Below are positions 41,643 through 51,208 of a stretch of 64,000 nucleotides of DNA, one piece after another. The notes beneath the pieces are model-generated. The model worked only from the letters and a program-made list of their open reading frames with translations. It did no database searches and had not been told where the DNA came from. Positions within the stretch are counted from its first letter, which is position 1, and every line of letters begins with the position of its first letter. Origin of the DNA: JACKOB01 sp024234575 (GTDB lineage Bacteria; Pseudomonadota; Gammaproteobacteria; Pseudomonadales; Oleiphilaceae); assembly GCA_051208035.1 (NCBI GenBank), contig JBPJFZ010000009.1:62001-126000 (forward strand). Direction: 5' to 3'. The translations under genes and the position numbers were made by a program.

Positions 41643-44549
41643 ATGAAATCACTGGCGTCGATCAAGCCCATTAAACCAGACTTCAACGAAGGGGTAGATC
41701 GTAAACAATTGAAGGCAGTCATCGCGAGATTTCTCGAGATGAACCAGTTGCGCCTGCAGCGAACTCACGACAGTATTTCATTGCGCCAGCAGCAGGTGCT
41801 TGATTTATTACCCTTGCTTTTTCACGTAAACCATCCTTTGTTGCCAGGGTATGGGGCAAGAGATTGTCCTTATCGTATTGCGAATTATGTACCAGAGGCG
41901 GAAGCATTGGATGCTGCGATGCGCTTTAGCAAAACCTTCCGCTACCATGATGAAGTGCGGCATCTGCCGGATATCACCAGCCTTTTTTTGATGGGCAGCA
42001 CCGGGTCGATTGCTCATTCTGGTGCCAGCGATTTTGACGTATGGCTTTGCTATCGTGAGACGCTCGATGCCGCTGGATTGCAGTCCTTAACCGAGAAGTG
42101 CACGAAGATCTCTGCCTGGGCAGATAGCCTCGGGCTTGAGTTGCATTTTTTTCCGATGAATGCGGCAGCCTTTCGTGAGGGGCGGCAGGAGTCCGAACTG
42201 GATGCAGAAGATTGTGGTACAGCCCTACATTTTTTACTGCTGGATGAATTTTATCGCACCAGTATTTGGGTGGCAGGTTGCTATCCCTTGTGGTGGTTGA
42301 TTCCTGTCGATCAAGAGAAATCGTACCGCAAATGGGCTGCATGGTTGCAGGACCAGCGCTTTATTAAGCGGGAAGAGTATATCGACTTTGGTGACATCTT
42401 GCGGATTCCGCGCGGCGAGTTTATCGGCTCGGGAATTTGGCAGCTCTACAAAGGCATTGATGCGCCTTACAAATCTGTGCTGAAGCTGATGTTAAATGAG
42501 GTTTATGCGCAAGAGCTTCCCCAGCAGCCAAATATGAGCCTCGATTTTAAAGCGACGATCTATCAAGGGGTGACCGATCCGGATATGCTCGACCCTTATG
42601 TTATGATTTATCGACGCTTGGAGCGTTACCTGCTGGGTCGCGGAGAGACTGCCCGGTTACTATTGGTGCGCAAGAGCTTTTATCTGAAAGTGGGTATAAA
42701 ACTAACCGCTAAACATGCCGGCACGAGAGCAAACTGGCGACATCAGGCGATGGAAAAACTGGTCGCCGAATGGGACTGGTCGCAACGTGAACTAAAGTAT
42801 CTCGATGGGCGTATCCACTGGCGGGTCAATCAGGTGCTGGTAGAGCGTAAAGCTGTTGTGAATGAACTCACCCACTGTTATCGGTTTTTGTCACAATATG
42901 CCAGGCAGCACGGTTTAAAAGCGACCATTAATCCTGAAGACATGAATCTTTTGGGGCGAAAACTCTATGCGGCCTTTCAGCGTAAGGCCGGTAAGGTGGA
43001 ATATATTAACCCCAATATTGCCCCGGCGATGGTCGAAGAGAGTTTGGCGTTTCATCATGCCAGCTCCCAGTCTTTTGGTAACGATGCCAAGGGGTGGCTG
43101 CTCTATCGTGACCTCGACAATGCTGCTGACGCCCCCTTTCATCCCATTACCCGGCGCTCAACGGGGTTACTCGAACTGATTGTCTGGTGTTATTACAATG
43201 GTCTGCTCGGGCGTTCTACCCGGCTTGGTTTAATGCCGGGAGCATCTGCCGTCACATTAGACGAGCTGCGCAATATTATTGATAGCTTGCGATCATTGCT
43301 GTCGTTACCGTTACCGGCAGTGGCGCAGGAGACCTATAAAGAGCAAAGCTATATTTTGCAAAGCATCATTTTTGTCAATGTTGGTGTCGACCCGATGGCC
43401 GGGCTTAGCTCTCGTGGTATGCACAAAATAAGCAGTCGTTCAGATTCTTTGGGTTACAGCTCGCTGCGCGAAAACCTTGTTTTGACATTGGATCAGGTCG
43501 TGCGCAACAGCTGGAATGAGATTCTTGTCAGCCGCTATGAGCTGGGGGATACACTGGTTCAATGCTTGAAAAACACGCTGGCGCAGATTGCATCGATGCC
43601 CGCAGGTCAGGGTTTACCGGCAATTAACGTACGCTGTTTTTGTCAGTCGCGGGCGGCGGCTATCGCCAAGCGTGTTGAAGAGCTGTTGCAAGAGGTGACA
43701 CAGGTGTTTTTTGGCCCACAGGGCAATCTTGAGTCACGTTATGTCATTGAGCTTGATCGCCGTTACTTCGTTATTCACTTCTTTGACAACAGCCCAGGCT
43801 TTACCGGCTTTGATTCTCTGGAACAGTTGATTGAATTTCTTGGGTTACCGCAGCGAAACTACAGCCCTGTAGTGGTTGACCGCTATGCGCTGGAAGACAC
43901 TCTCTGGCTGAAGCGCGTACTGGAGCGATCGAAAAAAGAATCCGTGCAGATTTTTTTTCGCACCCGCGATGGTTTGGCCGAAGTCTTTGTTTCGGATGAA
44001 AAAGCCTCTCTATGCCGGTTTGTCACCCACTATCACGATACACACACATTGTTGCTACCCTTATGGCGCTTTTTGCAGTCGGTGAAAGAGCGACGGCAAA
44101 TACGTTCGCAATCGGATGTCAGCTGGCTAGACAAAGATATTCAGTTTTATCAGCTAAAAACAGAGAAGGCCAATGACGTTGAGGTAATTGAGGTGCCGCT
44201 GGGGGATGTGTCTGAACCACCTAATTATTTTGAAGTGCAGGCAATTGGCTTACGAGATTTCGATAACAATCTTACGTTCGATATATTTTGTGATCAGCAG
44301 GAATTCTCTGCAATGGAGTACGGCGATCAGCTGGTTTCTGCTGTGGCGCACTTCATCGTGTCACGAAGAAAAGGTGGTGAACTCTATCCTTGCTATGTCA
44401 CCGATGTGGGTTTGCCCCATGATCTTAACGAAAGTGATTATCAGGTTGATATCCAGACGGTACAGTATATGCAGTATAAATTGGCGATAGAGCACGAACT
44501 GAACCAGGCCATTTCCAGTTACGATGGTCGTCGTGGAGCAGCGCCCTGA
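41643..44549 (+). CDS. cyaA: Class I adenylate cyclase CyaA
   Basis: This 968-residue class I adenylate cyclase makes cAMP for CRP/Vfr. The N-terminal catalytic half has the nucleotidyltransferase motif LMGSTGSIAHSGASDFDVWLCY with the two catalytic aspartates, and further class I segments (FLLLDEFYRTSIWVAGCYPLWWL, DFGDILRIPRGEFIGSGIWQLYKGIDAPYKS, cited by ends only). The C-terminal half is the regulatory domain. It begins a conserved series with lptM, lysA and dapF. It is longer than the enteric enzyme (about 850 residues), as in pseudomonads. Confidence 0.96.
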   Translation: MKSLASIKPIKPDFNEGVDRKQLKAVIARFLEMNQLRLQRTHDSISLRQQQVLDLLPLLFHVNHPLLPGYGARDCPYRIANYVPEAEALDAAMRFSKTFRYHDEVRHLPDITSLFLMGSTGSIAHSGASDFDVWLCYRETLDAAGLQSLTEKCTKISAWADSLGLELHFFPMNAAAFREGRQESELDAEDCGTALHFLLLDEFYRTSIWVAGCYPLWWLIPVDQEKSYRKWAAWLQDQRFIKREEYIDFGDILRIPRGEFIGSGIWQLYKGIDAPYKSVLKLMLNEVYAQELPQQPNMSLDFKATIYQGVTDPDMLDPYVMIYRRLERYLLGRGETARLLLVRKSFYLKVGIKLTAKHAGTRANWRHQAMEKLVAEWDWSQRELKYLDGRIHWRVNQVLVERKAVVNELTHCYRFLSQYARQHGLKATINPEDMNLLGRKLYAAFQRKAGKVEYINPNIAPAMVEESLAFHHASSQSFGNDAKGWLLYRDLDNAADAPFHPITRRSTGLLELIVWCYYNGLLGRSTRLGLMPGASAVTLDELRNIIDSLRSLLSLPLPAVAQETYKEQSYILQSIIFVNVGVDPMAGLSSRGMHKISSRSDSLGYSSLRENLVLTLDQVVRNSWNEILVSRYELGDTLVQCLKNTLAQIASMPAGQGLPAINVRCFCQSRAAAIAKRVEELLQEVTQVFFGPQGNLESRYVIELDRRYFVIHFFDNSPGFTGFDSLEQLIEFLGLPQRNYSPVVVDRYALEDTLWLKRVLERSKKESVQIFFRTRDGLAEVFVSDEKASLCRFVTHYHDTHTLLLPLWRFLQSVKERRQIRSQSDVSWLDKDIQFYQLKTEKANDVEVIEVPLGDVSEPPNYFEVQAIGLRDFDNNLTFDIFCDQQEFSAMEYGDQLVSAVAHFIVSRRKGGELYPCYVTDVGLPHDLNESDYQVDIQTVQYMQYKLAIEHELNQAISSYDGRRGAAP

Positions 44550-44661
44550 CAGCCTTTGCCGCCGGTGATGTTGCATGTGAGGTTAGTGTTTCAAAGTGGT
44601 AATGAGTATACTTGAGACAATTTCCTTAACCCATTCTCGATGATGCTAAGAAGCCAAACCT

Positions 44662-44829
44662 ATGTCTTTGATTAAAAAGCCAAAATCGTTAACAGCTATA
44701 TTTATCTTGACGTTAATGCTGTCTGGTTGCGGGCAGAAAGGCGCACTTTATCTTGCTGATACATCAGCAGAGCCGCCACAGGCGTCATCGTCGTCTGTTG
44801 ACGGCCGGGATAAAAAAAACAGTAAGTAG
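44662..44829 (+). CDS. lptM: LPS translocon maturation lipoprotein LptM (YifL/LppL)
   Basis: This is a 55-residue lipoprotein. The lipobox is LSGC (Cys23) and the mature N-terminus GCGQKGALYL is the family signature. In E. coli LptM helps the LptD disulfide pattern mature at the outer membrane. It always sits just before lysA-dapF or next to cyaA, as here. The low-complexity tail (PPQASSSSVDGRDKKNSK) is variable in the family. Confidence 0.9.
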   Translation: MSLIKKPKSLTAIFILTLMLSGCGQKGALYLADTSAEPPQASSSSVDGRDKKNSK

Positions 44830-44975
44830 GGTTAGGGGAGCGTGGGCAAGATTACCGCGCGGTAGTTTTGTATGGTGGCCAGGCTTACAGCCCGCCGGTG
44901 CAGTGATTGACATTGCAAGTATCGCTGTTACCAAGAGTGCGCTGTAACTGAGAGTAGAGAGTATAGATAAGATAA

Positions 44976-46223
44976 ATGGACTATTTTGAATTAAAGAATA
45001 ATGAGCTGTACGCTGAAGACGTGTCTCTGAACAACATTGCAGATGAGTATGGCACCCCCTGCTATGTGTATTCCCGCAAGACCCTTGAGCGTCATTATCG
45101 TGCCTATGACACCGCTTTCGGCGACCATCCGCATCTGATTTGCTATGCCGTAAAATCCAACTCAAACCTCGGTGTGCTAAGTGTTCTGGCGAAGCTTGGT
45201 TCTGGTTTTGATATTGTTTCAGTGGGTGAACTCGAACGTGTTCTCGCGGCGGGTGGTAAGCCTGAGCGTATCATGTTCTCAGGTGTTGGAAAGCAGGTCA
45301 GCGAAATGCAGCGCGCACTGGAAGTAGGTGTTCACTGTTTTAATATTGAGTCATTGCCAGAACTCTATCGCTTAAATGATGTGGCCGCAGAAATGGGTAA
45401 GTCTGCCTCGGTCTCTTTCCGGGTTAATCCAGATGTTGATGCCGGTACTCACCCTTATATTTCTACCGGTTTGAAAGAGAACAAGTTTGGTATCAGTATC
45501 GATACGGCTATTGAGGCTTATAAGGTTGCCAAAGATCTGCCTGCTATTAACGTGATAGGTGTCGACTGTCATATCGGGTCACAATTAACAGAAGTCGCGC
45601 CATTCCTTGATGCCCTGACACGGGTGCTGGCATTGGTAGACGCTTTGGATGCAGAAGGCATTCATATCCGTCACCTTGATCTCGGTGGTGGTTTGGGGGT
45701 TCGCTATAATAATGAAACCCCACCTGAGCCGGCCGAATATGTCAGCCAGGTCATTCGTCAGCTGGGTGATCGCAAAATAGAGTTAGTAATGGAGCCGGGG
45801 CGGTCAATATCTGCCAACGCTGGCGTATTGCTGACTCGTGTTGAATATATCAAGCCAACGCCACATAAGAATTTCGCTATCATCGATGCGGCCATGAATG
45901 ATCTTCTGCGCCCTTCGCTTTATGGTGCCTGGCAGAAAATAGTTAATGTTAATCATGACAGCAGTGAACCAGAGCAGATCTATGACCTGGTTGGCCCGGT
46001 CTGCGAAACCGGTGACTTCCTGGGTAAAGACCGGCCGCTGCGCATAAAAGCCGGTGACTTGTTGGCGGTAAAATCTGCTGGTGCTTACGGTTTTAGCATG
46101 AGTTCGAACTATAACAGCCGCAATCGAGCGGCTGAAGTGCTGGTCGATGGCGATAAAACTCACCTGGTAAGAGCAAGAGAAACGTTTGCTTATCAAATGG
46201 CTCTCGAAAAAGCGTTAGTATAA
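44976..46223 (+). CDS. lysA: Diaminopimelate decarboxylase LysA
   Basis: LysA (415 residues) decarboxylates meso-diaminopimelate to lysine. Motifs are PCYVYSRKTLERHYRAYD, CYAVKSNSNLGVL (PLP lysine), GSGFDIVSVGEL, VDCHIGSQLTE, DLGGGLGVRY, VMEPGRSISANAG and GPVCETGDFLGKD with the second-subunit Cys. It lies in the lptM-lysA-dapF-DUF484 order, where dapF supplies its substrate. No riboswitch is seen before it. Confidence 0.97.
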   Translation: MDYFELKNNELYAEDVSLNNIADEYGTPCYVYSRKTLERHYRAYDTAFGDHPHLICYAVKSNSNLGVLSVLAKLGSGFDIVSVGELERVLAAGGKPERIMFSGVGKQVSEMQRALEVGVHCFNIESLPELYRLNDVAAEMGKSASVSFRVNPDVDAGTHPYISTGLKENKFGISIDTAIEAYKVAKDLPAINVIGVDCHIGSQLTEVAPFLDALTRVLALVDALDAEGIHIRHLDLGGGLGVRYNNETPPEPAEYVSQVIRQLGDRKIELVMEPGRSISANAGVLLTRVEYIKPTPHKNFAIIDAAMNDLLRPSLYGAWQKIVNVNHDSSEPEQIYDLVGPVCETGDFLGKDRPLRIKAGDLLAVKSAGAYGFSMSSNYNSRNRAAEVLVDGDKTHLVRARETFAYQMALEKALV

Positions 46224-46277
46224 AAACCACGGCGATACTCGCTAAACGTGATTGATAGATAAACAGGGTAGGGCGAT

Positions 46278-47108
46278 ATGCTGGTCAAGTTTTCAAAGAT
46301 GCATGGGCTTGGCAATGACTTTATGGTTGTTGACTCTATTTCGCAGCATGTACATATCCGCTCCGAGCAGGTTAAAAAGCTTGCTGACAGGCATTTTGGC
46401 GTAGGCTTTGATCAGTTGCTGCTGGTCGAGCCACCGGGCCGTCCTGATGTCGATTTCAGATATCGTATCTTTAATGCTGATGGCAGCGAAGTAGAGCAGT
46501 GTGGTAATGGCGCCCGATGTTTCGCAAAGTTTGTCCTGAGCAACAAGCTAACTCAGAAAGACGTTATTCGCGTAGAAACAGCCAAAGGAATTATTGAGTT
46601 AAGGGTGGCGGAAGAAGGCGGCATTATTGTGGATATGGGGGCGCCGATGTTGCAGCCAGCCCAGATTCCTTTTGTCGCTGAGGCACAAGACAACCTTTAC
46701 GAGGTGGATGTTGAAGGGGTGACTTATCAGCTAACGGCGGTATCTATGGGTAATCCCCATGGCGTGCTGCTGGTTGAGGATGTCAAAACAGCACCTGTCG
46801 AGACGCTTGGGCCATTGTTAGAGAGCCATTCGCGCTTTCCGGAAAAGGCGAATATCGGCTTTATGGAAGTGGTGCATCGAAAATTTGTTCGTCTGCGTGT
46901 ATATGAGCGTGGTGCGGGTGAGACCCTTGCCTGTGGCACGGGTGCCTGCGCCGCAGTGGTCGCCGGGCGCTTGCGCGGGCTGCTGGATTCCAAAGTAGAA
47001 GTGAAACTTCCCGGTGGAAATCTAAAAATCGAATGGGAAGGTGAAGGGCATTCCGTGCTGATGGAAGGGCCAGCTGCTACAGTATTTGAGGGGCAGGTAA
47101 GACTGTAA
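46278..47108 (+). CDS. dapF: Diaminopimelate epimerase DapF
   Basis: DapF (276 residues) interconverts LL- and meso-diaminopimelate, giving the precursor for lysine and peptidoglycan. Both active-site cysteines are present: QCGNGARCFAKF and LACGTGACAAVVAGR. It begins MLVKFSKMHGLGNDFMVVD, the usual signature. It is 54 bases after lysA in the same direction. A GTAGGGCG ribosome binding site precedes it. Confidence 0.97.
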   Translation: MLVKFSKMHGLGNDFMVVDSISQHVHIRSEQVKKLADRHFGVGFDQLLLVEPPGRPDVDFRYRIFNADGSEVEQCGNGARCFAKFVLSNKLTQKDVIRVETAKGIIELRVAEEGGIIVDMGAPMLQPAQIPFVAEAQDNLYEVDVEGVTYQLTAVSMGNPHGVLLVEDVKTAPVETLGPLLESHSRFPEKANIGFMEVVHRKFVRLRVYERGAGETLACGTGACAAVVAGRLRGLLDSKVEVKLPGGNLKIEWEGEGHSVLMEGPAATVFEGQVRL

Positions 47109-47263
47109 GCAGTTAATCAGAGTGCCGCCTATATTTAATGATAAGCGTGGGTTTTCCCCGTGTGGTGTCATAGGTGCACCGATCAATAATAATGAAAAAT
47201 CAGGCGAGCAGTCTCATGGAAAAACTTCATGGCTGTGCTGACTCGTCTCCTGGAGTAGTTACC

Positions 47264-48010
47264 ATGAAAAACAATGAGCAAGATTCCCCTGTGATCACCG
47301 AAGAGCAGGTGGTTGGCTATCTTCGGGCACACCCCGAATTTTTTCTGAGTCATGATGATCTATTGCGGGAAATCACGATTCCTCATAACAGCGGCCAGGC
47401 GATTAGCTTGGTTGAGCGTCAGGTACATGTCTTTCGTGAGCAGCGTGATCAGTTGCGTAAAGAGCTTGGGCACCTGGTTGCTATTGCCAGAGACAACGAT
47501 CGGTTTTTCGAAAAAAGTAAGCGGCTGTTGATGAATCTGCTTGAGGCGAAGAGCCTGGAGGAGGTTGTCATTATGGTGGAGGAGAGTATCCGTACTGATT
47601 TCGGTCTCGATTTTTCCAGTCTGCTACTGTTTGGTGATGCAACTGAGTATCCCATCTGCAATGTGCAAATGGTCAGCGCCGAAGAGGCCACTCGTAAGCT
47701 GGGTGATTTGATGACCAGCAGCAAGGCAGTGTGTGGACGTTTGCGTAAAGAGCAAGCTCAGTGCCTGTTTCCTGCGGTGACCGAAGACATCGGCTCTGCG
47801 GCCGTGATATCCCTGCAGTTTGGTGAAGTGATCGGCATGTTTAGTTTAGGCAGCAAAGACCAGCATTACTTTGATAAAGGAATGGGGTCACTATTTTTGT
47901 CTTACATCAGTGATACGTTGTCACGGCTGTTGCCGCCGCTGCTTGATCAGGAGCGCCGGGGAAATCTGGGAAAGAGATCTCAGGCCGAGTCGTCTATTGT
48001 TAAATCCTAG
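47264..48010 (+). CDS. DUF484 family protein
   Basis: This 248-residue cytoplasmic protein has the GAF-like DUF484 fold: ITEEQVVGYLRAHPEFFLSHDDLL, ISLVERQVHVFREQRDQLRKEL, LIDIARDND-like LVAIARDNDRFFEKSKRLLMNLL and IGMFSLGSKDQHYFDKGMGSLFLSYI. Function is unknown; it is a constant neighbour of dapF and xerC in gammaproteobacteria. The ATG at 47264 has GGAG 8 bases upstream; the frame is open back to 47174 but those 30 residues are not family-like. The next gene is not xerC, which is unusual. Confidence 0.92.
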   Translation: MKNNEQDSPVITEEQVVGYLRAHPEFFLSHDDLLREITIPHNSGQAISLVERQVHVFREQRDQLRKELGHLVAIARDNDRFFEKSKRLLMNLLEAKSLEEVVIMVEESIRTDFGLDFSSLLLFGDATEYPICNVQMVSAEEATRKLGDLMTSSKAVCGRLRKEQAQCLFPAVTEDIGSAAVISLQFGEVIGMFSLGSKDQHYFDKGMGSLFLSYISDTLSRLLPPLLDQERRGNLGKRSQAESSIVKS

Positions 48011-48078
48011 GCTGGCTGAATGGCGATAGTGCAGCCACTTTGCCAGTGCGCTATTAGTTAACTGTCAAGAGCCCGGAA

Positions 48079-48783
48079 ATGAGCCAAATTACCGTAATTT
48101 CGTTAGATCTTGATAATACTTTGTGGCACGCAGAGCCGGTTCTGATCGCCGCCGAAAAAGCGATGCGGGATTGGCTAATGTCGCGTGCTCCCAGCGTCAT
48201 TCCGGGTTTAGGGCGTGAAAATCTGTTGCAGCACAAGCAGCAGTTGCTTGCCGAGCACCCTGAGTTGCAGCATCAGGTATCACAAATCAGACTGCGGCTT
48301 TTACAAAACCTTTTAGATGAGGCGGGTTATCGGGACAGTGAGCGCGATGACCTTGCCCGACAAGCGTTTCAGGTTTTCTATAATGCCCGACAAAAGGTCA
48401 CCCTCTTTCAGCCGGTATTATCGGTGCTTGAAACGCTATCGCAGCAATACCAGCTGATATCCATTACCAATGGCAACGCTAACCCGGAAGTCATCGGTAT
48501 TGCACCTTATTTTTCCTATGCGTTTAGCGCCGAGTCAGAAGGTATAAGTAAGCCACATGCAAGGATTTTTGAAAATGCACTTGCGACATTGTCGGTGCCC
48601 GCAGAAGCGGTATTGCATGTGGGAGATCATCTTACGGATGATGTAGCCGGAGCCGCTGCCGTCGGCATGAAAACTGTCTGGATTAATGCAGATTTGCAAT
48701 CCAGTCCTGTGCAAATGCCTGTAAAAGCTGATGCAGTAATCCGCTGTATCGGTGAATTGCCCGCTATTGTCGCCTCTCTTTGA
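48079..48783 (+). CDS. HAD-family hydrolase (YigB-like phosphatase)
   Basis: This 234-residue HAD phosphatase has motif I DLDNTLW (LDLDNTLWHAE), motif II SITNGN, motif III KPHARIFENAL and motif IV VGDHLTDDVAGA. In E. coli the corresponding gene yigB, an FMN phosphatase, lies after xerC in the dapF cluster. The position here is the same except that xerC is missing. FMN as substrate is inferred from this synteny. Confidence 0.92.
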   Translation: MSQITVISLDLDNTLWHAEPVLIAAEKAMRDWLMSRAPSVIPGLGRENLLQHKQQLLAEHPELQHQVSQIRLRLLQNLLDEAGYRDSERDDLARQAFQVFYNARQKVTLFQPVLSVLETLSQQYQLISITNGNANPEVIGIAPYFSYAFSAESEGISKPHARIFENALATLSVPAEAVLHVGDHLTDDVAGAAAVGMKTVWINADLQSSPVQMPVKADAVIRCIGELPAIVASL

Positions 48784-48895
48784 GAAAGCTCATACGCGTT
48801 CTTCAGTCGTCAAACTAAGCAAGTTATGCAATCGACGACTATACTTTCCCAATTGTATTTGACTATCGCTTGTTGCATTGTAAGGGTGAGTATTC

Positions 48896-50683
48896 ATGGC
48901 ATCTGGCAGTAACTCTAAAAGCGAGCTCGAACGGCTTAAAAACAAATACCTTGCAAAAGCAGAGGAATTTGACCGTGAAGAAGCGGCTTTAAAGCAACAG
49001 ATTCATCTGCTGCAACGCATGCTGGTGAGAGTCAGTCTTGCCGCCGATGGACAAAGCGAATCACTGGACATTGAAATGTCTGCGTTACGTGATTTGTTGC
49101 GCCAAGAACATACATCCTCTTCAGCGCTTAGTCAGCGACTGGACAAGATTGAATCCTGTGTATTAAAACTGGATGAGAATCGTGCTGATACATCCGATAA
49201 ACTACTTGATGCATTAGCCAGTCTCGCGGATCAGTTGTCTTCTCTGGAAATATCCCGTAGCAATAAAAAAAGCCTCAAGTCTTTTTCTCGTCAGTTAAAA
49301 AACAAACAGGAAGTGCTAAAAAGCACCCCCGGCTTATTGTCTGAATATGCATCGTTGCAGAAAAATATACTGCAAGAGCAATTTGCTCGTGTGCAAGGGG
49401 GTAAAGAAAGCTCGGGTTTCTTTCAGAAGCTGTTTGGCGGTAAAGCAGACGTCGCAGCAAAAGAAGCCGTGGTTGAGCCAGCCAGTGCAACCAGCGCGGG
49501 TTATGAATTTCAGCCACTTGAAGAGGATGACTCGGATGCTGCAACGGATCAGCGAAGTTACACCGAAAACGAAACAGAGCTGGCTGTTGAGGGTGAGATT
49601 GTTCCGTCTGATGGCCAGGAAGCACCCGGTTTCGCGAAAATATCAGGTCACGTTGGATCATCGTTACGTAACCTGCTCGAGCAGTTGATTATTCCGGAAA
49701 ACGCCCACAAAGAAGCAGAACGAATCCGCCAAAAAGTCGAGATTGGTCTCAACTGGTACGAACTTGGACCAACGCTGGATGATGTGGCTAATCTGGTCAT
49801 CGTTTCTATCACCAAAGGGCAAAGAGATTTCGAAAACTTTCTGCAGTCTCTGGATGAGCGCTTATTGAAGTTTCAAGGGTTTCTCGACGATGCCCTGACG
49901 CACCAGATAAATCGTCGCGGTGCTGGCGAAGAATTAAATGATTCAATTAGAAACCAGCTGCAAACACTCTCCAGTGACGTTGATCGCGCCACAGATATTG
50001 ATCAGCTAAAACATGCCGTCACCGGTCACCTGGATAGTGTTCTGGGGTCACTCTCGGCCTTTATGAGCTCGGAAGAGGGGCGCGAACAAGCGTTGCGGCA
50101 ACAGCTCGATGAAACCCGCGAACGATTGCAGCAGATGGAGAAAGAGTCGAAAGTTATTAAGAAAAAGCTTAAAGAAGAGCGAGGGCGGGCGCTGACCGAT
50201 ACCTTAACCAAGCTGCCAAACCGTGAAGCCTATGCAGAGCGTTACGAGTTTGAGTTTACCCGCTGGCAACGCTATCGGCAGCCGGTCACTATGGTGGTGG
50301 CAGATATAGATTTCTTTAAGCGGGTCAACGATAACTATGGGCATTTAGCCGGTGATAAAGTTATTCAGATTATGGCGAAAGAGTTGCAGCGTCGTATCCG
50401 TAAAACTGACTTTGTCGCACGCTTTGGTGGCGAAGAATTTGTCGTACTTATGCCAGAAACCAATGTTGAACAAGCCCATGCGGTGATGGAGAAAACCCGA
50501 CAAATGGTAGAAAAACTGCCATTTCATTTTCGCCAGCAGCGGGTGCAAATCACGATGTCGTTTGGGGTTGCACCCTTTAAAGATGGGTTGTCGAAAGAAG
50601 AAATTTTTGAATTAGCCGACAAGGCGCTTTACGAAGCCAAGCAGCAGGGACGAAATCGGGTGGTCGTTGCGGCGAGCAATTAG
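48896..50683 (+). CDS. Diguanylate cyclase with a long coiled-coil N-terminal region
   Basis: This is a 595-residue soluble protein. The N-terminal about 150 residues are helical (ELERLKNKYLAKAEEFDREE, then KQQIHLLQRMLVRVSLAADG), a low-complexity linker follows (residues 190-245), and a coiled coil (EQALRQQLDETRERLQQMEKESKVIKKKL, about 395-435) leads to GGDEF. The active site is GGEEF (511-515), with the inhibitory site RKTD just before. The start of the protein resembles, from memory, the pseudomonad diguanylate cyclase DgcP, which acts with FimV at cell poles. That family link needs a search. No membrane segment is seen. Confidence 0.88.
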   Translation: MASGSNSKSELERLKNKYLAKAEEFDREEAALKQQIHLLQRMLVRVSLAADGQSESLDIEMSALRDLLRQEHTSSSALSQRLDKIESCVLKLDENRADTSDKLLDALASLADQLSSLEISRSNKKSLKSFSRQLKNKQEVLKSTPGLLSEYASLQKNILQEQFARVQGGKESSGFFQKLFGGKADVAAKEAVVEPASATSAGYEFQPLEEDDSDAATDQRSYTENETELAVEGEIVPSDGQEAPGFAKISGHVGSSLRNLLEQLIIPENAHKEAERIRQKVEIGLNWYELGPTLDDVANLVIVSITKGQRDFENFLQSLDERLLKFQGFLDDALTHQINRRGAGEELNDSIRNQLQTLSSDVDRATDIDQLKHAVTGHLDSVLGSLSAFMSSEEGREQALRQQLDETRERLQQMEKESKVIKKKLKEERGRALTDTLTKLPNREAYAERYEFEFTRWQRYRQPVTMVVADIDFFKRVNDNYGHLAGDKVIQIMAKELQRRIRKTDFVARFGGEEFVVLMPETNVEQAHAVMEKTRQMVEKLPFHFRQQRVQITMSFGVAPFKDGLSKEEIFELADKALYEAKQQGRNRVVVAASN

Positions 50684-50711
50684 GCTTGCGACCTGTTTTT
50701 GCGGAACCCTA

Positions 50712-51074
50712 TTAAAGGCAGTCGTACTGCGATGTTGATTCGAAAGAAACCGAAATCATATCGTAGCCTTCGTCTGACAAGTTTTTAATTAAGTCCTGAT
50801 TGCCAAAAACCGTTTTACATATTTGGCTGATATTGGCTTGTAACTGGCTGTCGTCGATAAATGGCGTGTTGTTGCGAAAGTCCAGAATGAGGTATTTTTC
50901 ATTACCATAGCTGTCAGCTTCTTCCCGCTGTACGCTTTCATGGCCAACGAATTTTATGTCAGCGTCATCAGAAAACCCCTTCGCCAGATCTCGTTCGAGT
51001 GAACTCATTGGTGAATAACATCCCTGCAGAAAAACACCTGCGCAGAGCAGTGCGGCAGTCATCAACGCTTTCAT
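50712..51074 (-). CDS. Small lipoprotein of unknown function
   Basis: This is a 120-residue lipoprotein: signal peptide MKALMTAALLCAGVFLQGC, lipobox LQGC (Cys19). The mature domain includes SSLERDLAKGFSDDADIKFVG, KYLILDFRNNTPF and a C-terminal CL. Two more cysteines (ICKTVFG, QYDCL) may bond. No domain is recognised. It converges on the diguanylate cyclase gene, 28 bases away. Confidence 0.75.
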   Translation of the reverse strand: MKALMTAALLCAGVFLQGCYSPMSSLERDLAKGFSDDADIKFVGHESVQREEADSYGNEKYLILDFRNNTPFIDDSQLQANISQICKTVFGNQDLIKNLSDEGYDMISVSFESTSQYDCL

Positions 51075-51208
51075 TTTCTGTCTTCCCTTAAAATTGATAC
51101 GGGGATTATCGCATACCCTTACAAATAGTTACAAAAAACCATGAGGGGATAATGGGGTACTTTTTCAAATGTTTACAATTCTCTTGCCGTATCGTTCACC
51201 AGTGTTAG

